The notes under the pieces: model-generated
Databases searched by the model: none
Told to the model about the DNA's origin: nothing
What the model saw: only the letters and a program-made list of their open reading frames with translations
In this document: positions 16,452-24,774 of the stretch, piece by piece
How the letters are laid out: each line of letters starts with the position of its first letter
How positions within the stretch are numbered: the first letter of the stretch is position 1
Translations under genes and position numbers: made by a program
NCBI RefSeq assembly: GCF_005434945.1
Contig: NZ_SKCH01000001.1
Span: 248,001 to 312,000, forward strand
Direction of reading: 5' to 3'
Length of the DNA stretch: 64,000 bases
Source of the DNA: Prescottella subtropica
GTDB lineage: Bacteria > Actinomycetota > Actinomycetes > Mycobacteriales > Mycobacteriaceae

Positions 16452-18107
16452 GTGAGTGATCGTGGTTTCCGTCAGCGTCCCCTGTCCCGACTCGGCATCG
16501 CGGTCGCGTGCGCCGGGGTGCTGGCGGGGGTGCTGACGGTCGCACCCGCGTCGGCGGCGGAGCCGGGACCGGCGTCGTGCGTACCGTTCGGCACCGCGCA
16601 GCTGCCGCCGGGACTGCCGTCGATGGGAGCCCGGGACGGCCTGGCGAACCTGCCGTTGTTCCTCGGTGACCACGCCCCGACATCCGTTGAGCTGCGCACG
16701 CAGACAACGCAGTTCACGAAGTTCTGGGACTTCGCGCTCGTCGACTGGGCGCTGCTCACCCGGCCCCGGTCGTGGACCGGCACCAACACCGAGCCGTGGC
16801 GGTACGCGCCGCTGCCGGACTGCCTGCGGAACCGTCTCGTCGGCATCTCCGCCGACGACGACGAACTGGTCGCGCTCGACACCGACGGCTGGATCTACAC
16901 GATGGACAACGCGTCGCAGACGCCGCTGACCTGGAACTGGACGTCGGCGTTCGGTGCCCCCATCTGGACCGGCGGCGGCAAGCGGCTCCTCGGCGGCGCA
17001 CCCGGACAGTGGTCGCTGTCCGTCGCGTCTCCGTGGGACAACCAGACGTACGCGGACGTCGCCGGACGCCTGCACTACTTCGGGCTGGCGAAGATGACGA
17101 TGGTGCCGTCGCTGACCGGGGACGGCAGCCGCATCACGTACGCCGACCCGTGGCTGCCGAACGACGACAGCTACGAGATCGGTGGCCCGCTCGGCGGCCG
17201 GTTCCGTTCGGTGGCGCTGTCGTCGTCCGCGTCGACGACGTTCGTGACCAACGAGTACGGCGATATGTACACCCGCAACTTCGACGTCGACGGCTCCGGT
17301 TCGGACTCGATCTTCTTCCGCTACAGCTGGGACGCCCAGACCGGGAAGCCGACGGCGCCGAACTCGGCGTTCGAGTCGTGGTTCAAGGGGTACGCGGCCA
17401 TCCAGTTGCCCGCGCAGGACTGGGTGCATCAGCCCAAGATTCCCGGCGACATCACGTCGGCGATCAGCGTGCACTCCACCGGCGTCGGCCCGGACGCCCG
17501 TGAACTGCGGGTCGCCGGACGTAGCGGCGGCACCACCGGGTTCTGGCACAAACACCTGACCGCGAGCGACTGGGCGTTCACCGCGACCGGTGCCGACCTG
17601 CCCGGCACCCCACTGGAGAATTCGTCGCGGGACCGGTCCGCCGACACCCTCGCCCCGGCCGCGCCGTGGACGCTGTCGACGACGCTGCCGTCACGGGACG
17701 CCGCGGTGGACGCACAGGTCCTCGTCGACAGTGTGCTGCCGTACTCGATCCTCGACCCGCGCCTGCTCGACCAGGTCGGCCTGCACGCCGGGCCGTCCGG
17801 ATACCGGTTGACGCTCGAACATTTCGACCCGATCGCGACGACCCGCACCGCCACCGTGACCGCCCCGAACGGCACCGCCATCGAGGTGATCGTGCACACC
17901 GCCGACGGACTGCGGTTCGCGCCGCGCGGCGCCGGACTCGACGGCACCCCGCGGCACCTCGTCGGCGCGATCGAGATCCCGCAGGAGCAGTTCGCCGCCC
18001 GCGGTAACGATCCGGTACTCGACGCGTTCGTGCGGGACTGGATGCGCGGCAAGCAGATCGCACCGATCACCCTCAGCGCCACCGACCACGACCTGGTGGT
18101 GCGCTGA
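16452..18107 (+). CDS. Secreted protein of unknown function
   Basis: 551 residues. Sec signal peptide: RQRPLSRLGIAVACAGVLAG then cleavage after VAPASA around residue 36. The mature protein is Trp/Asp-rich with beta-propeller-like repeats (ISADDDELVALDTDGWIYTM, VALSSSASTTFVTNEYGDMY, TSAISVHSTG) and a C-terminal all-beta section ending DHDLVVR. No catalytic motif recognised. Probably cell-wall associated or released. GTG start; GATAGT lies 7 nt upstream. Its stop is 6 bp from the stop of the convergent gene. Confidence 0.75.
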   Translation: MSDRGFRQRPLSRLGIAVACAGVLAGVLTVAPASAAEPGPASCVPFGTAQLPPGLPSMGARDGLANLPLFLGDHAPTSVELRTQTTQFTKFWDFALVDWALLTRPRSWTGTNTEPWRYAPLPDCLRNRLVGISADDDELVALDTDGWIYTMDNASQTPLTWNWTSAFGAPIWTGGGKRLLGGAPGQWSLSVASPWDNQTYADVAGRLHYFGLAKMTMVPSLTGDGSRITYADPWLPNDDSYEIGGPLGGRFRSVALSSSASTTFVTNEYGDMYTRNFDVDGSGSDSIFFRYSWDAQTGKPTAPNSAFESWFKGYAAIQLPAQDWVHQPKIPGDITSAISVHSTGVGPDARELRVAGRSGGTTGFWHKHLTASDWAFTATGADLPGTPLENSSRDRSADTLAPAAPWTLSTTLPSRDAAVDAQVLVDSVLPYSILDPRLLDQVGLHAGPSGYRLTLEHFDPIATTRTATVTAPNGTAIEVIVHTADGLRFAPRGAGLDGTPRHLVGAIEIPQEQFAARGNDPVLDAFVRDWMRGKQIAPITLSATDHDLVVR

Positions 18108-18113
18108 CGGAGG

Positions 18114-19058
18114 TCAGCGTGCGGGACGCAACTCCGGCAGCTGCCATGTGCCGTCCGAGATCGCGGCCCGCGGCCGGTACAGGCGGACGAGGAAGTTCCA
18201 TCCGTCGGTGGTCGGAATCGCGTTGGGCGTGCCGTTCGGAAAGTCGCCGAACCGTACCGTCACCGAGCCGTCGTTGTTCGGTACGCCGGTGATGCTGTTG
18301 ACGCTGTAGAGGTTTCGGGTATTGGGCTCGAAGTAACCGGCCGCGTTGTAGACGGACACCGACCAGAATCCGTCCACCGGAACATCCCGCAGTGTCAGCT
18401 CGTAGCAGCCGGACGGCACGTTCGGTGCGACTCCGATGTAGGCGGCTTCGTCGCTGGGTAGCCCACCCCAGCCGGCGGCGGTGCCGATCAGATGCCGGAC
18501 CGGATCGACCTGGTCCGGGCGGCCGAACGTCTCGTCGAACCCGGTGAGCCCGTTGGCGAGTTCGAGCAGCGCGGACCTGGTCTTGTCGAGACTTGCCGTG
18601 TCGTACCCGGGTGGGGAGAAGGGCACGGTGGAAGCGGAGTCGATCATGACACCGTCCTGGATGTCGGCGACGGCCCGCACATCGTTGGGGTCTGCTGGAT
18701 CGACCAGTATCCGAACAGCGACCAATACGTACGGGGATCCGGTCGTGTCGGCGGTCAACCGGTACGTGCCGGCGTCGTGGTGGATCTCTGTGACGTAGTG
18801 GTCCCGGTCGACGATCATCGCGGAGAGGTACCGATCGCCGTGTTCCGGCAGGATGAGTACCGCTCCGGCCGAGACGTCCACGACCGCGAAGCTGTACAGA
18901 GTGTCCCGGTTGAGGCGGATCACAGTCTGCCGGTCGACCGACGCCGGCTCTCGGTTGTGTAGCAACCTGTTGACGCCGCCGGCGTCGCGTTGCAGGTCGG
19001 TGAACATGCGGTCCGTCTCGGCCCGCACGAAATTGTCGACATTGACGAGAACAGCCAT
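18114..19058 (-). CDS. DUF1254/DUF1214 domain protein
   Basis: 314 residues. N-terminal DUF1254 signature around RLNRDTLYSFAVVDVSAGAVLILP and DRYLSAMIVDRDHYV; C-terminal DUF1214 with GFWSVSVYNAAGYFEPN and GWNFLVRLYRPRAAISDGTWQLPEL. These proteins are widespread in actinobacteria and proteobacteria; molecular function is not established. No signal peptide with the chosen start. The ATG at 19058 is supported by GAAAGGA upstream; the frame remains open 26 codons further but without a ribosome site. Confidence 0.82.
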   Translation of the reverse strand: MAVLVNVDNFVRAETDRMFTDLQRDAGGVNRLLHNREPASVDRQTVIRLNRDTLYSFAVVDVSAGAVLILPEHGDRYLSAMIVDRDHYVTEIHHDAGTYRLTADTTGSPYVLVAVRILVDPADPNDVRAVADIQDGVMIDSASTVPFSPPGYDTASLDKTRSALLELANGLTGFDETFGRPDQVDPVRHLIGTAAGWGGLPSDEAAYIGVAPNVPSGCYELTLRDVPVDGFWSVSVYNAAGYFEPNTRNLYSVNSITGVPNNDGSVTVRFGDFPNGTPNAIPTTDGWNFLVRLYRPRAAISDGTWQLPELRPAR

Positions 19059-19184
19059 GAGGATCGGTCCTTTCCGGGTGCCTTCGTCCGAGTATTCAAC
19101 AGTCGAGCGCGAAATTGCGGTTTTCTGCACCGACATGGTGAGAAGCGTTCTCGTTCGAGCGCATACCGTGACGCCCGGCGCCCG

Positions 19185-19826
19185 TCAGCCCGCCACGTAC
19201 CGCGCCAGCACCTCCGCCCGATCGGCGGGGGTGCGGCGCGGGCAGCTCGAACACTTGCCGCCGCCGGGCACCTCGTAGATCAGGCAGCACGAACTGCGTC
19301 GGACGAACCGGCGCCCCCCTGCGGGGCCGGTGAGGTCGACGTAGCGCGGCGGCAGCAGCGGCGACGACGCCAGCGCCGCCGCCGCCGCGCACGCGTCGTC
19401 GACCCGGTCCGTCTCGCGGCCCGCGTCGAGGGCACGCCCGGCGACCGAATCCGACGCGATCGCCCACAGTGCGCGTGGTGCGGCACCGGAGACCGCCGCG
19501 AGCGGCGCGATGACCGCCGCGTACGCCGCCCGCAGCGCCGGCGCGTACTCCTCGGCCGACGCGAGGAGTCGATCGGAGTGCAACGCCTCGAGGTAGCCGT
19601 TGTCCCGCAACGTGATCCGGTTGTGTTCCGGGGTCGGGTCGGGGGCGTGCCCGGTGGCGAGCAGGGTCTTCACCGATGCTGCGACGATCGTCGAACTCGC
19701 CGAATACCACCACAGGGTGCCGTTGATGCGGTCGTCCGGGAAGTCCCAGCGGCGTCCGGTGTCGGCGACGCGGTCGGCGAGCCACGCCTCGTCGGTGAGC
19801 AGCCGTCCGGGTAGCAAATCAGTCAT
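19185..19826 (-). CDS. FhuF-like (2Fe-2S) protein in the corrinoid operon
   Basis: 213 residues. The C-terminus has the FhuF-type iron-sulfur motif: Cys180-Cys181, Cys192 and Cys195 (CC-x10-C-x2-C) within RRSSCCLIYEVPGGGKCSSC. FhuF reduces ferric siderophores in the cytoplasm. Here the gene is last in a riboswitch-controlled importer operon and its start overlaps the ATPase stop by 8 bp, so a role in reducing imported corrinoid (Co(III) to Co(II)) is an attractive inference; iron-siderophore reduction remains possible. Confidence 0.82.
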   Translation of the reverse strand: MTDLLPGRLLTDEAWLADRVADTGRRWDFPDDRINGTLWWYSASSTIVAASVKTLLATGHAPDPTPEHNRITLRDNGYLEALHSDRLLASAEEYAPALRAAYAAVIAPLAAVSGAAPRALWAIASDSVAGRALDAGRETDRVDDACAAAAALASSPLLPPRYVDLTGPAGGRRFVRRSSCCLIYEVPGGGKCSSCPRRTPADRAEVLARYVAG

Positions 19827-20598
19827 CAGCGAGTCCGAAGATGTCGAGGGTACGGGTGCCTCGGACGGTACGCACCGCGCCGTGCACCCCGAACACCCGG
19901 GCGAGCAGATCCGGGGTCAGCACGTCCTCCGGCGGCCCGGCCGCCGCCACCCGGCCCCCGTGCAGCACCGCGATCTCGTCGCAGTACTCGGTGGCCAGCC
20001 GCAGATCGTGCAATGTCACCAGCACCGCCATCCCGTCGGCGGCGAGCCGACGCAGCAGTGTGAGCACCGACAGTTGCTGGTGCAGATCCAGGTGGTTGGT
20101 GGGCTCGTCGAGGAGCAGCACCTCCGGCTGCTGCGCGAGCGCACGGGCGATCGAGACCCGTTGCCGCTCACCGCCGGACAGGGCGAGCACGTCCCGGTCT
20201 GCGAGCGCAGTGAGTCCCACCTGCGCCAGCACCCGGTCCACGACGGCCGTGTCGTCGGCGCCGAGCGGTTCGAGCCAGCCGCGGGTCGCGGTGCGGCCCA
20301 ACCGGACCGACTCGCGCACCGTCACCCCGCCGAGCGACACCGGTTCCTGCGTGCTCACCCCGACCGTCCGGGCCAGCTGCCGGCGGCGCAGACCCGTGAC
20401 GTCGTCGCCGTCGAGCGCGATCACCCCGCCGCGGACCGGCAGCGCCCGGTAACAGGTGCGCAGCAGTGTCGTCTTGCCGCTGCCGTTGGGGCCGACCAGC
20501 GCGGTCACCGCCCCGGGCCGCACCTCGAGATCGACCCCGCCGAGTACCGTCCGGCTGCCCAGCCGGGCCTCCACCGCGGTCGCGGTCAGCCTGCTCAT
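19819..20598 (-). CDS. ABC importer ATPase, BtuD/FecE type
   Basis: 259 residues. Walker A GPNGSGKTT near 36-44, signature LSGGERQRVSIARAL, Walker B VLLLDEPTNHLDL, H-loop TLHDLRLATEYCDEI. Typical of the type II importer group that takes up vitamin B12, haem and ferric siderophores. Start overlaps the permease stop (ATGA). With the riboswitch upstream, the likely cargo is a cobalamin or other corrinoid. Confidence 0.9.
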   Translation of the reverse strand: MSRLTATAVEARLGSRTVLGGVDLEVRPGAVTALVGPNGSGKTTLLRTCYRALPVRGGVIALDGDDVTGLRRRQLARTVGVSTQEPVSLGGVTVRESVRLGRTATRGWLEPLGADDTAVVDRVLAQVGLTALADRDVLALSGGERQRVSIARALAQQPEVLLLDEPTNHLDLHQQLSVLTLLRRLAADGMAVLVTLHDLRLATEYCDEIAVLHGGRVAAAGPPEDVLTPDLLARVFGVHGAVRTVRGTRTLDIFGLADD

Positions 20599-21683
20599 CG
20601 GTTCGCCTTTCCGTAGCGGTGCCACAGCATCGCGATGAACACCGGACCGCCGACGATGCCGGTGACCACCCCGACCGGCAACTCGGTGGTGCTGGACACG
20701 GAGCGGGCGACGATGTCGGCGAGGACGAGGACGAGTGCCCCGAGCACCGCGGCGGTCGGCAGCAGACGCGCCGATGTCCGCCCGGCCAGGAACCCGGCCA
20801 GGTGCGGGACGAGCAGCCCGACGAATCCGATGGTGCCGGACACCGCGACCGCACCGGCGGTGAGCACCGACACCGCGAGCAGCATCAGGATCCGGAACCG
20901 GGGCACGTTCATGCCCAGCGCGGTGGCGCCGTCGTCGCCGGTCAGCAGCAGATCGAGCCGCCGACTGCACAGGAGCACCCCGATACCGGCGACGACGAGC
21001 AGCGTCACCGGGGCGATCAGCGTCGTCCAGGTGGCGTCCCCGAATCCGCCTGCCAGCCAGCGCATCACGGTCCCCAGCTGGTGGTCGTCGCCGAGCACCA
21101 GCAGCACGAACGTGACGGCCGCGGAGAACACCATCGTCATCGCCGCTCCGACGAGGACGACGGCGGTGGCGTCGTGGGCGCGGCTCGCGACCAGCACGAT
21201 CCCGGCCAGTGGCAGCAGCGCCCCGAGGAACGCGGCCAGCGGCAGGGTGAACACGCCCCACGTGCCGGCGCCGATCCCGAGGACGGTCACCGCGGCCACC
21301 CCGAATCCGGCCCCGGACGAGACGCCCAGCAGGTACGGGTCGGCGAGCGGATTGCGGGTCACCGCCTGCGCGACGGCACCCGCGACGGCCAGCGACGCGC
21401 CCACCGCCGCGGCGGTCAGCGCCCGCGGCAGCCGCGACTCGACGACGATCGCCTCCCGCGCCGCAGTCCACCACGGCGCGAACGACTCCGGGGCCAGACG
21501 GTGCGCGACGATCGCCCACACGTCCCCCACCGGGATCGACACGGTGCCGAGCGACACGGCGACCGCGACGGCCGTCGCGACGGCCGCCAGTAGAGGAATC
21601 AGTAACTGCCACAACGGTCGTCGACGGGCAAGGTGGGCGACCGGCAGCGGTGTGGACTCGACTTTCTCGGCGACGGCGGTCAC
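20595..21683 (-). CDS. FecCD/BtuC-type importer permease
   Basis: 362 residues, about ten transmembrane helices. Family blocks: ESRLPRALTAAAVGASLAVA, AQAVTRNPLADPYLLGVSSG and the coupling-helix region GTIGFVGLLVPHLAGFL. Forms the homodimeric channel for a B12/siderophore class importer. GTG start 4 bp after the binding-protein stop. A single permease gene, so the transporter is BtuC2D2-like. Confidence 0.92.
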   Translation of the reverse strand: MTAVAEKVESTPLPVAHLARRRPLWQLLIPLLAAVATAVAVAVSLGTVSIPVGDVWAIVAHRLAPESFAPWWTAAREAIVVESRLPRALTAAAVGASLAVAGAVAQAVTRNPLADPYLLGVSSGAGFGVAAVTVLGIGAGTWGVFTLPLAAFLGALLPLAGIVLVASRAHDATAVVLVGAAMTMVFSAAVTFVLLVLGDDHQLGTVMRWLAGGFGDATWTTLIAPVTLLVVAGIGVLLCSRRLDLLLTGDDGATALGMNVPRFRILMLLAVSVLTAGAVAVSGTIGFVGLLVPHLAGFLAGRTSARLLPTAAVLGALVLVLADIVARSVSSTTELPVGVVTGIVGGPVFIAMLWHRYGKANR

Positions 21684-21687
21684 GGCG

Positions 21688-22686
21688 TCAGCCCGCGAAG
21701 GCCTGCGGATGCAGTCCGCGGGCGATCGTCTCGGCGGAGGTCACCATGCGCGAGCTCTCGAAGAAGTCCGCGAGCGGCACGACGACGATGCGGTCGTTTC
21801 GGATTGCCGGCGTGGTGGCCATGATCGGCTGGCTCTTCAGGAACGCAACCTTGTCGGCGCCGTCGGTGCCGTAGTCGAGGACGACGATCGCCTCGGGGGC
21901 CCGCTCCCCCACCAGCTCCCAGCTCGTCTTGAAGTACGGCTTGGGGCCCTCCGCGGTGATGTTCGCGGCGCCCGCGTACTCGCCGACGAGATGGCCGCCG
22001 CCGACGCCGCCGACGGACAGCGGTTCGGCTACACCACTGTCGTAGAAGAACGTGGATACCGGTGTCACCCCGGCGGCATCGAGACGCGCGCGGACGGCGT
22101 CGAGGCCGTCGGTCACCCGCCCGGTGAGGGCCGCGGCCTGCTCCTGGACGCCGAGGATCTCCCCGAGCTGCGCGAAGTCGTTCTCCAGCAACGAGATCTC
22201 GGGGAAGCCGGCCCCGCAGTACTCGGAGAACAGGAATGTGTGGATTCCGGCCTGCTCGAGGGTGTCCCGACTCAGCCCCGACTTGTCGTCGAACGCACTG
22301 CGCATGCCGCCCACCACCAGATCGGGTTCCAGGTCGCGGATCTGTTCGGCCGTCGGATACTGCTCGGCCAGGGCCGGGATCGCCGCGAACTGCTCGGCCA
22401 CCTCGGGTAGCACGTCGTTCTGGGTGGCGTACCCCATGCCGACGATCCGGTCCCCGACCCCCATCTGGATCAGGGTCTCGGTGACGTGGTCGTTCATCGT
22501 GACGATCCGCTGCGGCGGCGCGTCGTAGGTGGCGGTGCGGTCACAGTTGGTGATCGTCACCGGCTGGTCGAAAGATGCAGCAGCGGCAGTGTTCTCGACG
22601 GCACTGCCGCGGGAACACGACGTGAGCGCGACAACGGTGCCGACTGCGAGCGTCAGTACGACAACGGGACGGGAGCGACGAAACAA
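21688..22686 (-). CDS. BtuF/FecB-type solute-binding lipoprotein, riboswitch controlled
   Basis: 332 residues. Lipoprotein signal MFRRSRPVVVLTLAVGTVVAL with lipobox LTSC (Cys about 24), then a class III binding protein: PPQRIVTMNDHVTETLIQMGVGDRIVGMG, DLEPDLVVGGMRSAF, and a long backbone helix around residues 180-200. TTG start; GAGG lies 8 nt upstream, within the region controlled by the cobalamin riboswitch. Some relatives are annotated as F420-0 binding proteins, but the riboswitch argues for a corrinoid. Confidence 0.88.
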   Translation of the reverse strand: MFRRSRPVVVLTLAVGTVVALTSCSRGSAVENTAAAASFDQPVTITNCDRTATYDAPPQRIVTMNDHVTETLIQMGVGDRIVGMGYATQNDVLPEVAEQFAAIPALAEQYPTAEQIRDLEPDLVVGGMRSAFDDKSGLSRDTLEQAGIHTFLFSEYCGAGFPEISLLENDFAQLGEILGVQEQAAALTGRVTDGLDAVRARLDAAGVTPVSTFFYDSGVAEPLSVGGVGGGHLVGEYAGAANITAEGPKPYFKTSWELVGERAPEAIVVLDYGTDGADKVAFLKSQPIMATTPAIRNDRIVVVPLADFFESSRMVTSAETIARGLHPQAFAG

Positions 22687-22711
22687 GACGGACCTCGACG
22701 TTCTGCTTCAG

Positions 22712-22907
22712 GTGGTGCGACACGCAGACCGTCGACGGCAGGCCCGCGACGCGCGGCACACCGTCTCGCCGGACCCCGCATCGCAGACCACGGCGATAGG
22801 TGGAGTCGCGAACGTCCGGCCAGGTAATCGGGCTCACCACCGAGGTGGCACACCGTTGCGGGTCAGCGCCGGACTCTCACCGGACTTCCCCTGACTGGGC
22901 GTCAGCA
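22712..22907 (-). ncRNA. Cobalamin riboswitch
   Basis: Reading the minus strand, the conserved core is plain: GGGGAAGTCCGGTGAGAG (22877-22894), then TCCGGCGCTG and CCCGCAACGGTGTG (22846-22859), matching the cobalamin riboswitch consensus of GGGAA, GGTGNAANTCC and GCNGNNCCCGCNACTGT. A B12-box-like element, GTCCGGCGAGACGGTGTGCC, follows at 22756-22775 and the 3' hairpins extend to about 22712, some 25 bp before the TTG start. Expected to shut off the importer operon when adenosylcobalamin is abundant. Exact ends are estimates. Confidence 0.9.
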
Positions 22908-22941
22908 ATTCTGCGGTCATTATGCACAGGCCCCGACCGTG

Positions 22942-24546
22942 TCACAAAGCCAGGTGGGCTCCGTGGAACCGCCGGCGCATCCGCCGATCGTGTGTCACCA
23001 GCACCACGGCACCCGTGAACGTGTCGAGGGCGGCCTCGAGTTCCTCGACGAGTGCCGGTGACAGATGATTCGTCGGCTCGTCCAGTAGCAGCAGGTCCGC
23101 GCCGCTCGTGACCAGCAAAGCCACGTCGAGTCGGCGCTGCTGCCCGTACGACAACTCGGACAGCGGTCGGGGAAGGTCGCTGGAGCGGAACAGGCCGAGC
23201 GCGAGCAGTCGCTCGGCCGCATCGTCACGGTGCAGGCCGCGTGCGGCCGCGAATGCACCCAGCAGGGTCGTCGACCCGGGCCGGGGCGGGGCGGACTGTC
23301 GCAGGTACCCGACTCGATCGGGGACGACGACGGAACCGCTGTCCGGAACGATTTCCCCCGCAATCACATTCAACAGAGTCGTCTTCCCGGTGCCGTTCCT
23401 GCCGGTGACGAGCAGTCGGCCTCCCGGTTCGACGTCGAGTTCGCCGAGAGTGAGACGCGATCCCACCTGCACGTCGCGGAGCCGGACGAGGGGTCCGGCA
23501 GTGCGGGGCTCGGCGTCCAGGACCGGCGTGAATCGCAGCGGATCGGGCGGCGGCGTGACAGGTTCGGCAGTCAGGTGACGAATTCTCTGCTTGGCGTTGC
23601 AGATTCGCCCCATCGTTCCGTGGCCACGGCCCCGGGCCCGGAAGGCGCCGTGTCCGAAGCCGGCTTTCTCCCGCTTGCGGGGGATCGCGTCGAGTCGTGT
23701 GGCGTTGGCGTCGACCAGTCGGGCACTGCGGTCGAGTTCGGATCGCCATTGTTCGTAGTCGGCCAGACGCTTTCGCCGTTCGGCTGCCTTCGCGGCCAGG
23801 TATCCGGTGTACCCGCCGCCGTAGCGCCGGACCCGGCACTCGGCGACCTCCACGATCACCGACGTCAGTCGACCGAGGAACACCCGGTCGTGGGTCACCG
23901 CGATCACTGTGCCGCGGTGGGCGAGCAGTCGGTGCTCGAGCCAGGCGACGGCATCGTCGTCGAGGTCGTTCGTGGGCTCGTCGAGCAGCAGCACCTCGGC
24001 ATTCGACGCCAGGCTCGCTGCGAGGGCGAGTCGCGTCTGCTGCCCGCCGGAGAGTGTGGCCACCGGCCGCGCCCGGTCCAGGTACGGCAGCCCCAGCGCG
24101 TGCAGTCCGGCGTCGACCCGATCGTCGACCGTGTGGCCCTCCAGGGCATCGAAAAGTATTCCCAGACGGACATATTCGTCGAGTACGGCGTCGAGGGCAG
24201 CCCCGTCGGCGGCCGCCATCCGCACCTCCGTCTCCCGGAGACGTTCCTCCAGAGCACGGATGTCGCGGAGGACGTGATCGATCGCGTCCGCGACAGTCGC
24301 GTCGGCGGGCACGTCGAGCACCTGAGCGACGTGCGCGATGCCGCCCGGTGCGATGGCCCGCACATCCCCGTCGTCAGGACGGATGCGCCCGGCGAGCAGT
24401 GCGAGCAGCGTCGATTTTCCGGAGCCGTTGTCGCCGACGACACCGACGGTCGTGCCGGGCGGGATCGACAGGTCGACGGCGTCGAGAACGAGATGGTCAC
24501 CGTAGCGTTTCGTGGCGGCGTGCAGGGACAGTCGAGGAACGGGCAT
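22942..24546 (-). CDS. ABC-F ATPase, probable antibiotic-resistance type
   Basis: 534 residues, two nucleotide-binding domains and no membrane segment. NBD1: Walker A GDNGSGKST near 38-46, SGGQQTRLALAASL, LLLDEPTNDLDD. Linker of about 80 residues rich in Lys/Arg (AAKAAERRKRLADYEQW, RKREKAGFGHGAFRARG). NBD2: GRNGTGKTT, LSYGQQRRLDVALLV, LLLDEPTNHLSP. ABC-F proteins act on the ribosome; this layout resembles the TlrC/OleB/LmrC group that dislodges macrolide, lincosamide or related drugs. Resistance spectrum cannot be read. The leader at 24564-24621 suggests attenuation control. Confidence 0.85.
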   Translation of the reverse strand: MPVPRLSLHAATKRYGDHLVLDAVDLSIPPGTTVGVVGDNGSGKSTLLALLAGRIRPDDGDVRAIAPGGIAHVAQVLDVPADATVADAIDHVLRDIRALEERLRETEVRMAAADGAALDAVLDEYVRLGILFDALEGHTVDDRVDAGLHALGLPYLDRARPVATLSGGQQTRLALAASLASNAEVLLLDEPTNDLDDDAVAWLEHRLLAHRGTVIAVTHDRVFLGRLTSVIVEVAECRVRRYGGGYTGYLAAKAAERRKRLADYEQWRSELDRSARLVDANATRLDAIPRKREKAGFGHGAFRARGRGHGTMGRICNAKQRIRHLTAEPVTPPPDPLRFTPVLDAEPRTAGPLVRLRDVQVGSRLTLGELDVEPGGRLLVTGRNGTGKTTLLNVIAGEIVPDSGSVVVPDRVGYLRQSAPPRPGSTTLLGAFAAARGLHRDDAAERLLALGLFRSSDLPRPLSELSYGQQRRLDVALLVTSGADLLLLDEPTNHLSPALVEELEAALDTFTGAVVLVTHDRRMRRRFHGAHLAL

Positions 24547-24563
24547 GGGAGAACTCCTGAAAC

Positions 24564-24621
24564 CCGGACGGATCCGGTGAGAGCGGAAGATGTCCTCGCA
24601 CAGGCGTCTTCGACCGGATTC
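24564..24621 (-). promoter_or_regulatory. Possible attenuator in the ABC-F leader
   Basis: Two mutually exclusive hairpins share bases 24573-24577. The longer one pairs 24570-24578 with 24613-24621 (GGATCCGGT / ACCGGATTC, one mismatch), reinforced by 24586-24590 with 24607-24611 (GAAGA/TCTTC). The shorter pairs CCGGA 24564-24568 with TCCGG 24573-24577 just before the ribosome-binding site, itself part of GGAGTTCTCC. Drug-inducible ABC-F genes are often controlled by such leaders. No convincing short leader peptide was found, so this is tentative. Confidence 0.35.
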
Positions 24622-24717
24622 GGTGGAAGAGGGTGCGCACAGGACCCACCGCGGAGCATGCTCGACGCGGCGTCCCGATCTAGTGATTCAGAGTTCCCAC
24701 AAAGAGTGACCATACAG

Positions 24718-24761
24718 CTGTGCGCGGTCGGTGAACAGGGAAATTCACCGACCGCGCACAG
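24718..24761 (-). terminator. Terminator of ino1
   Basis: 18-bp perfect stem: 24718-24735 with 24744-24761 (core TGTGCGCGGTCGGTGAA / TTCACCGACCGCGCACA), 8-nt loop. It starts 14 bp after the ino1 stop and separates that gene from the ABC-F leader. Confidence 0.8.
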
Positions 24762-24774
24762 AGAAAGCAGGCGC

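Noticed and set aside
14196-17555. Very long open frame (over 1100 codons) on the minus strand
   Set aside because: Antisense to a PBP gene and the secreted-protein gene; Arg/Gly/Val-rich composition is the mirror of GC-biased codons. Similar shadows at 7159-10119, 29688-32762, 23230-25809 and 2593-4128 were dropped for the same reason.
22942-22990. Extension of the riboswitch into the ABC-F 3' end
   Set aside because: Conserved cobalamin elements stop near 22907; the remaining bases are the coding end of the neighbouring gene.
24621-24713. Possible leader peptide starting MVTLCGNSE before the ABC-F gene
   Set aside because: The frame has no stop before or near the ABC-F start and runs deep into that gene, so it is not a typical short leader ORF.
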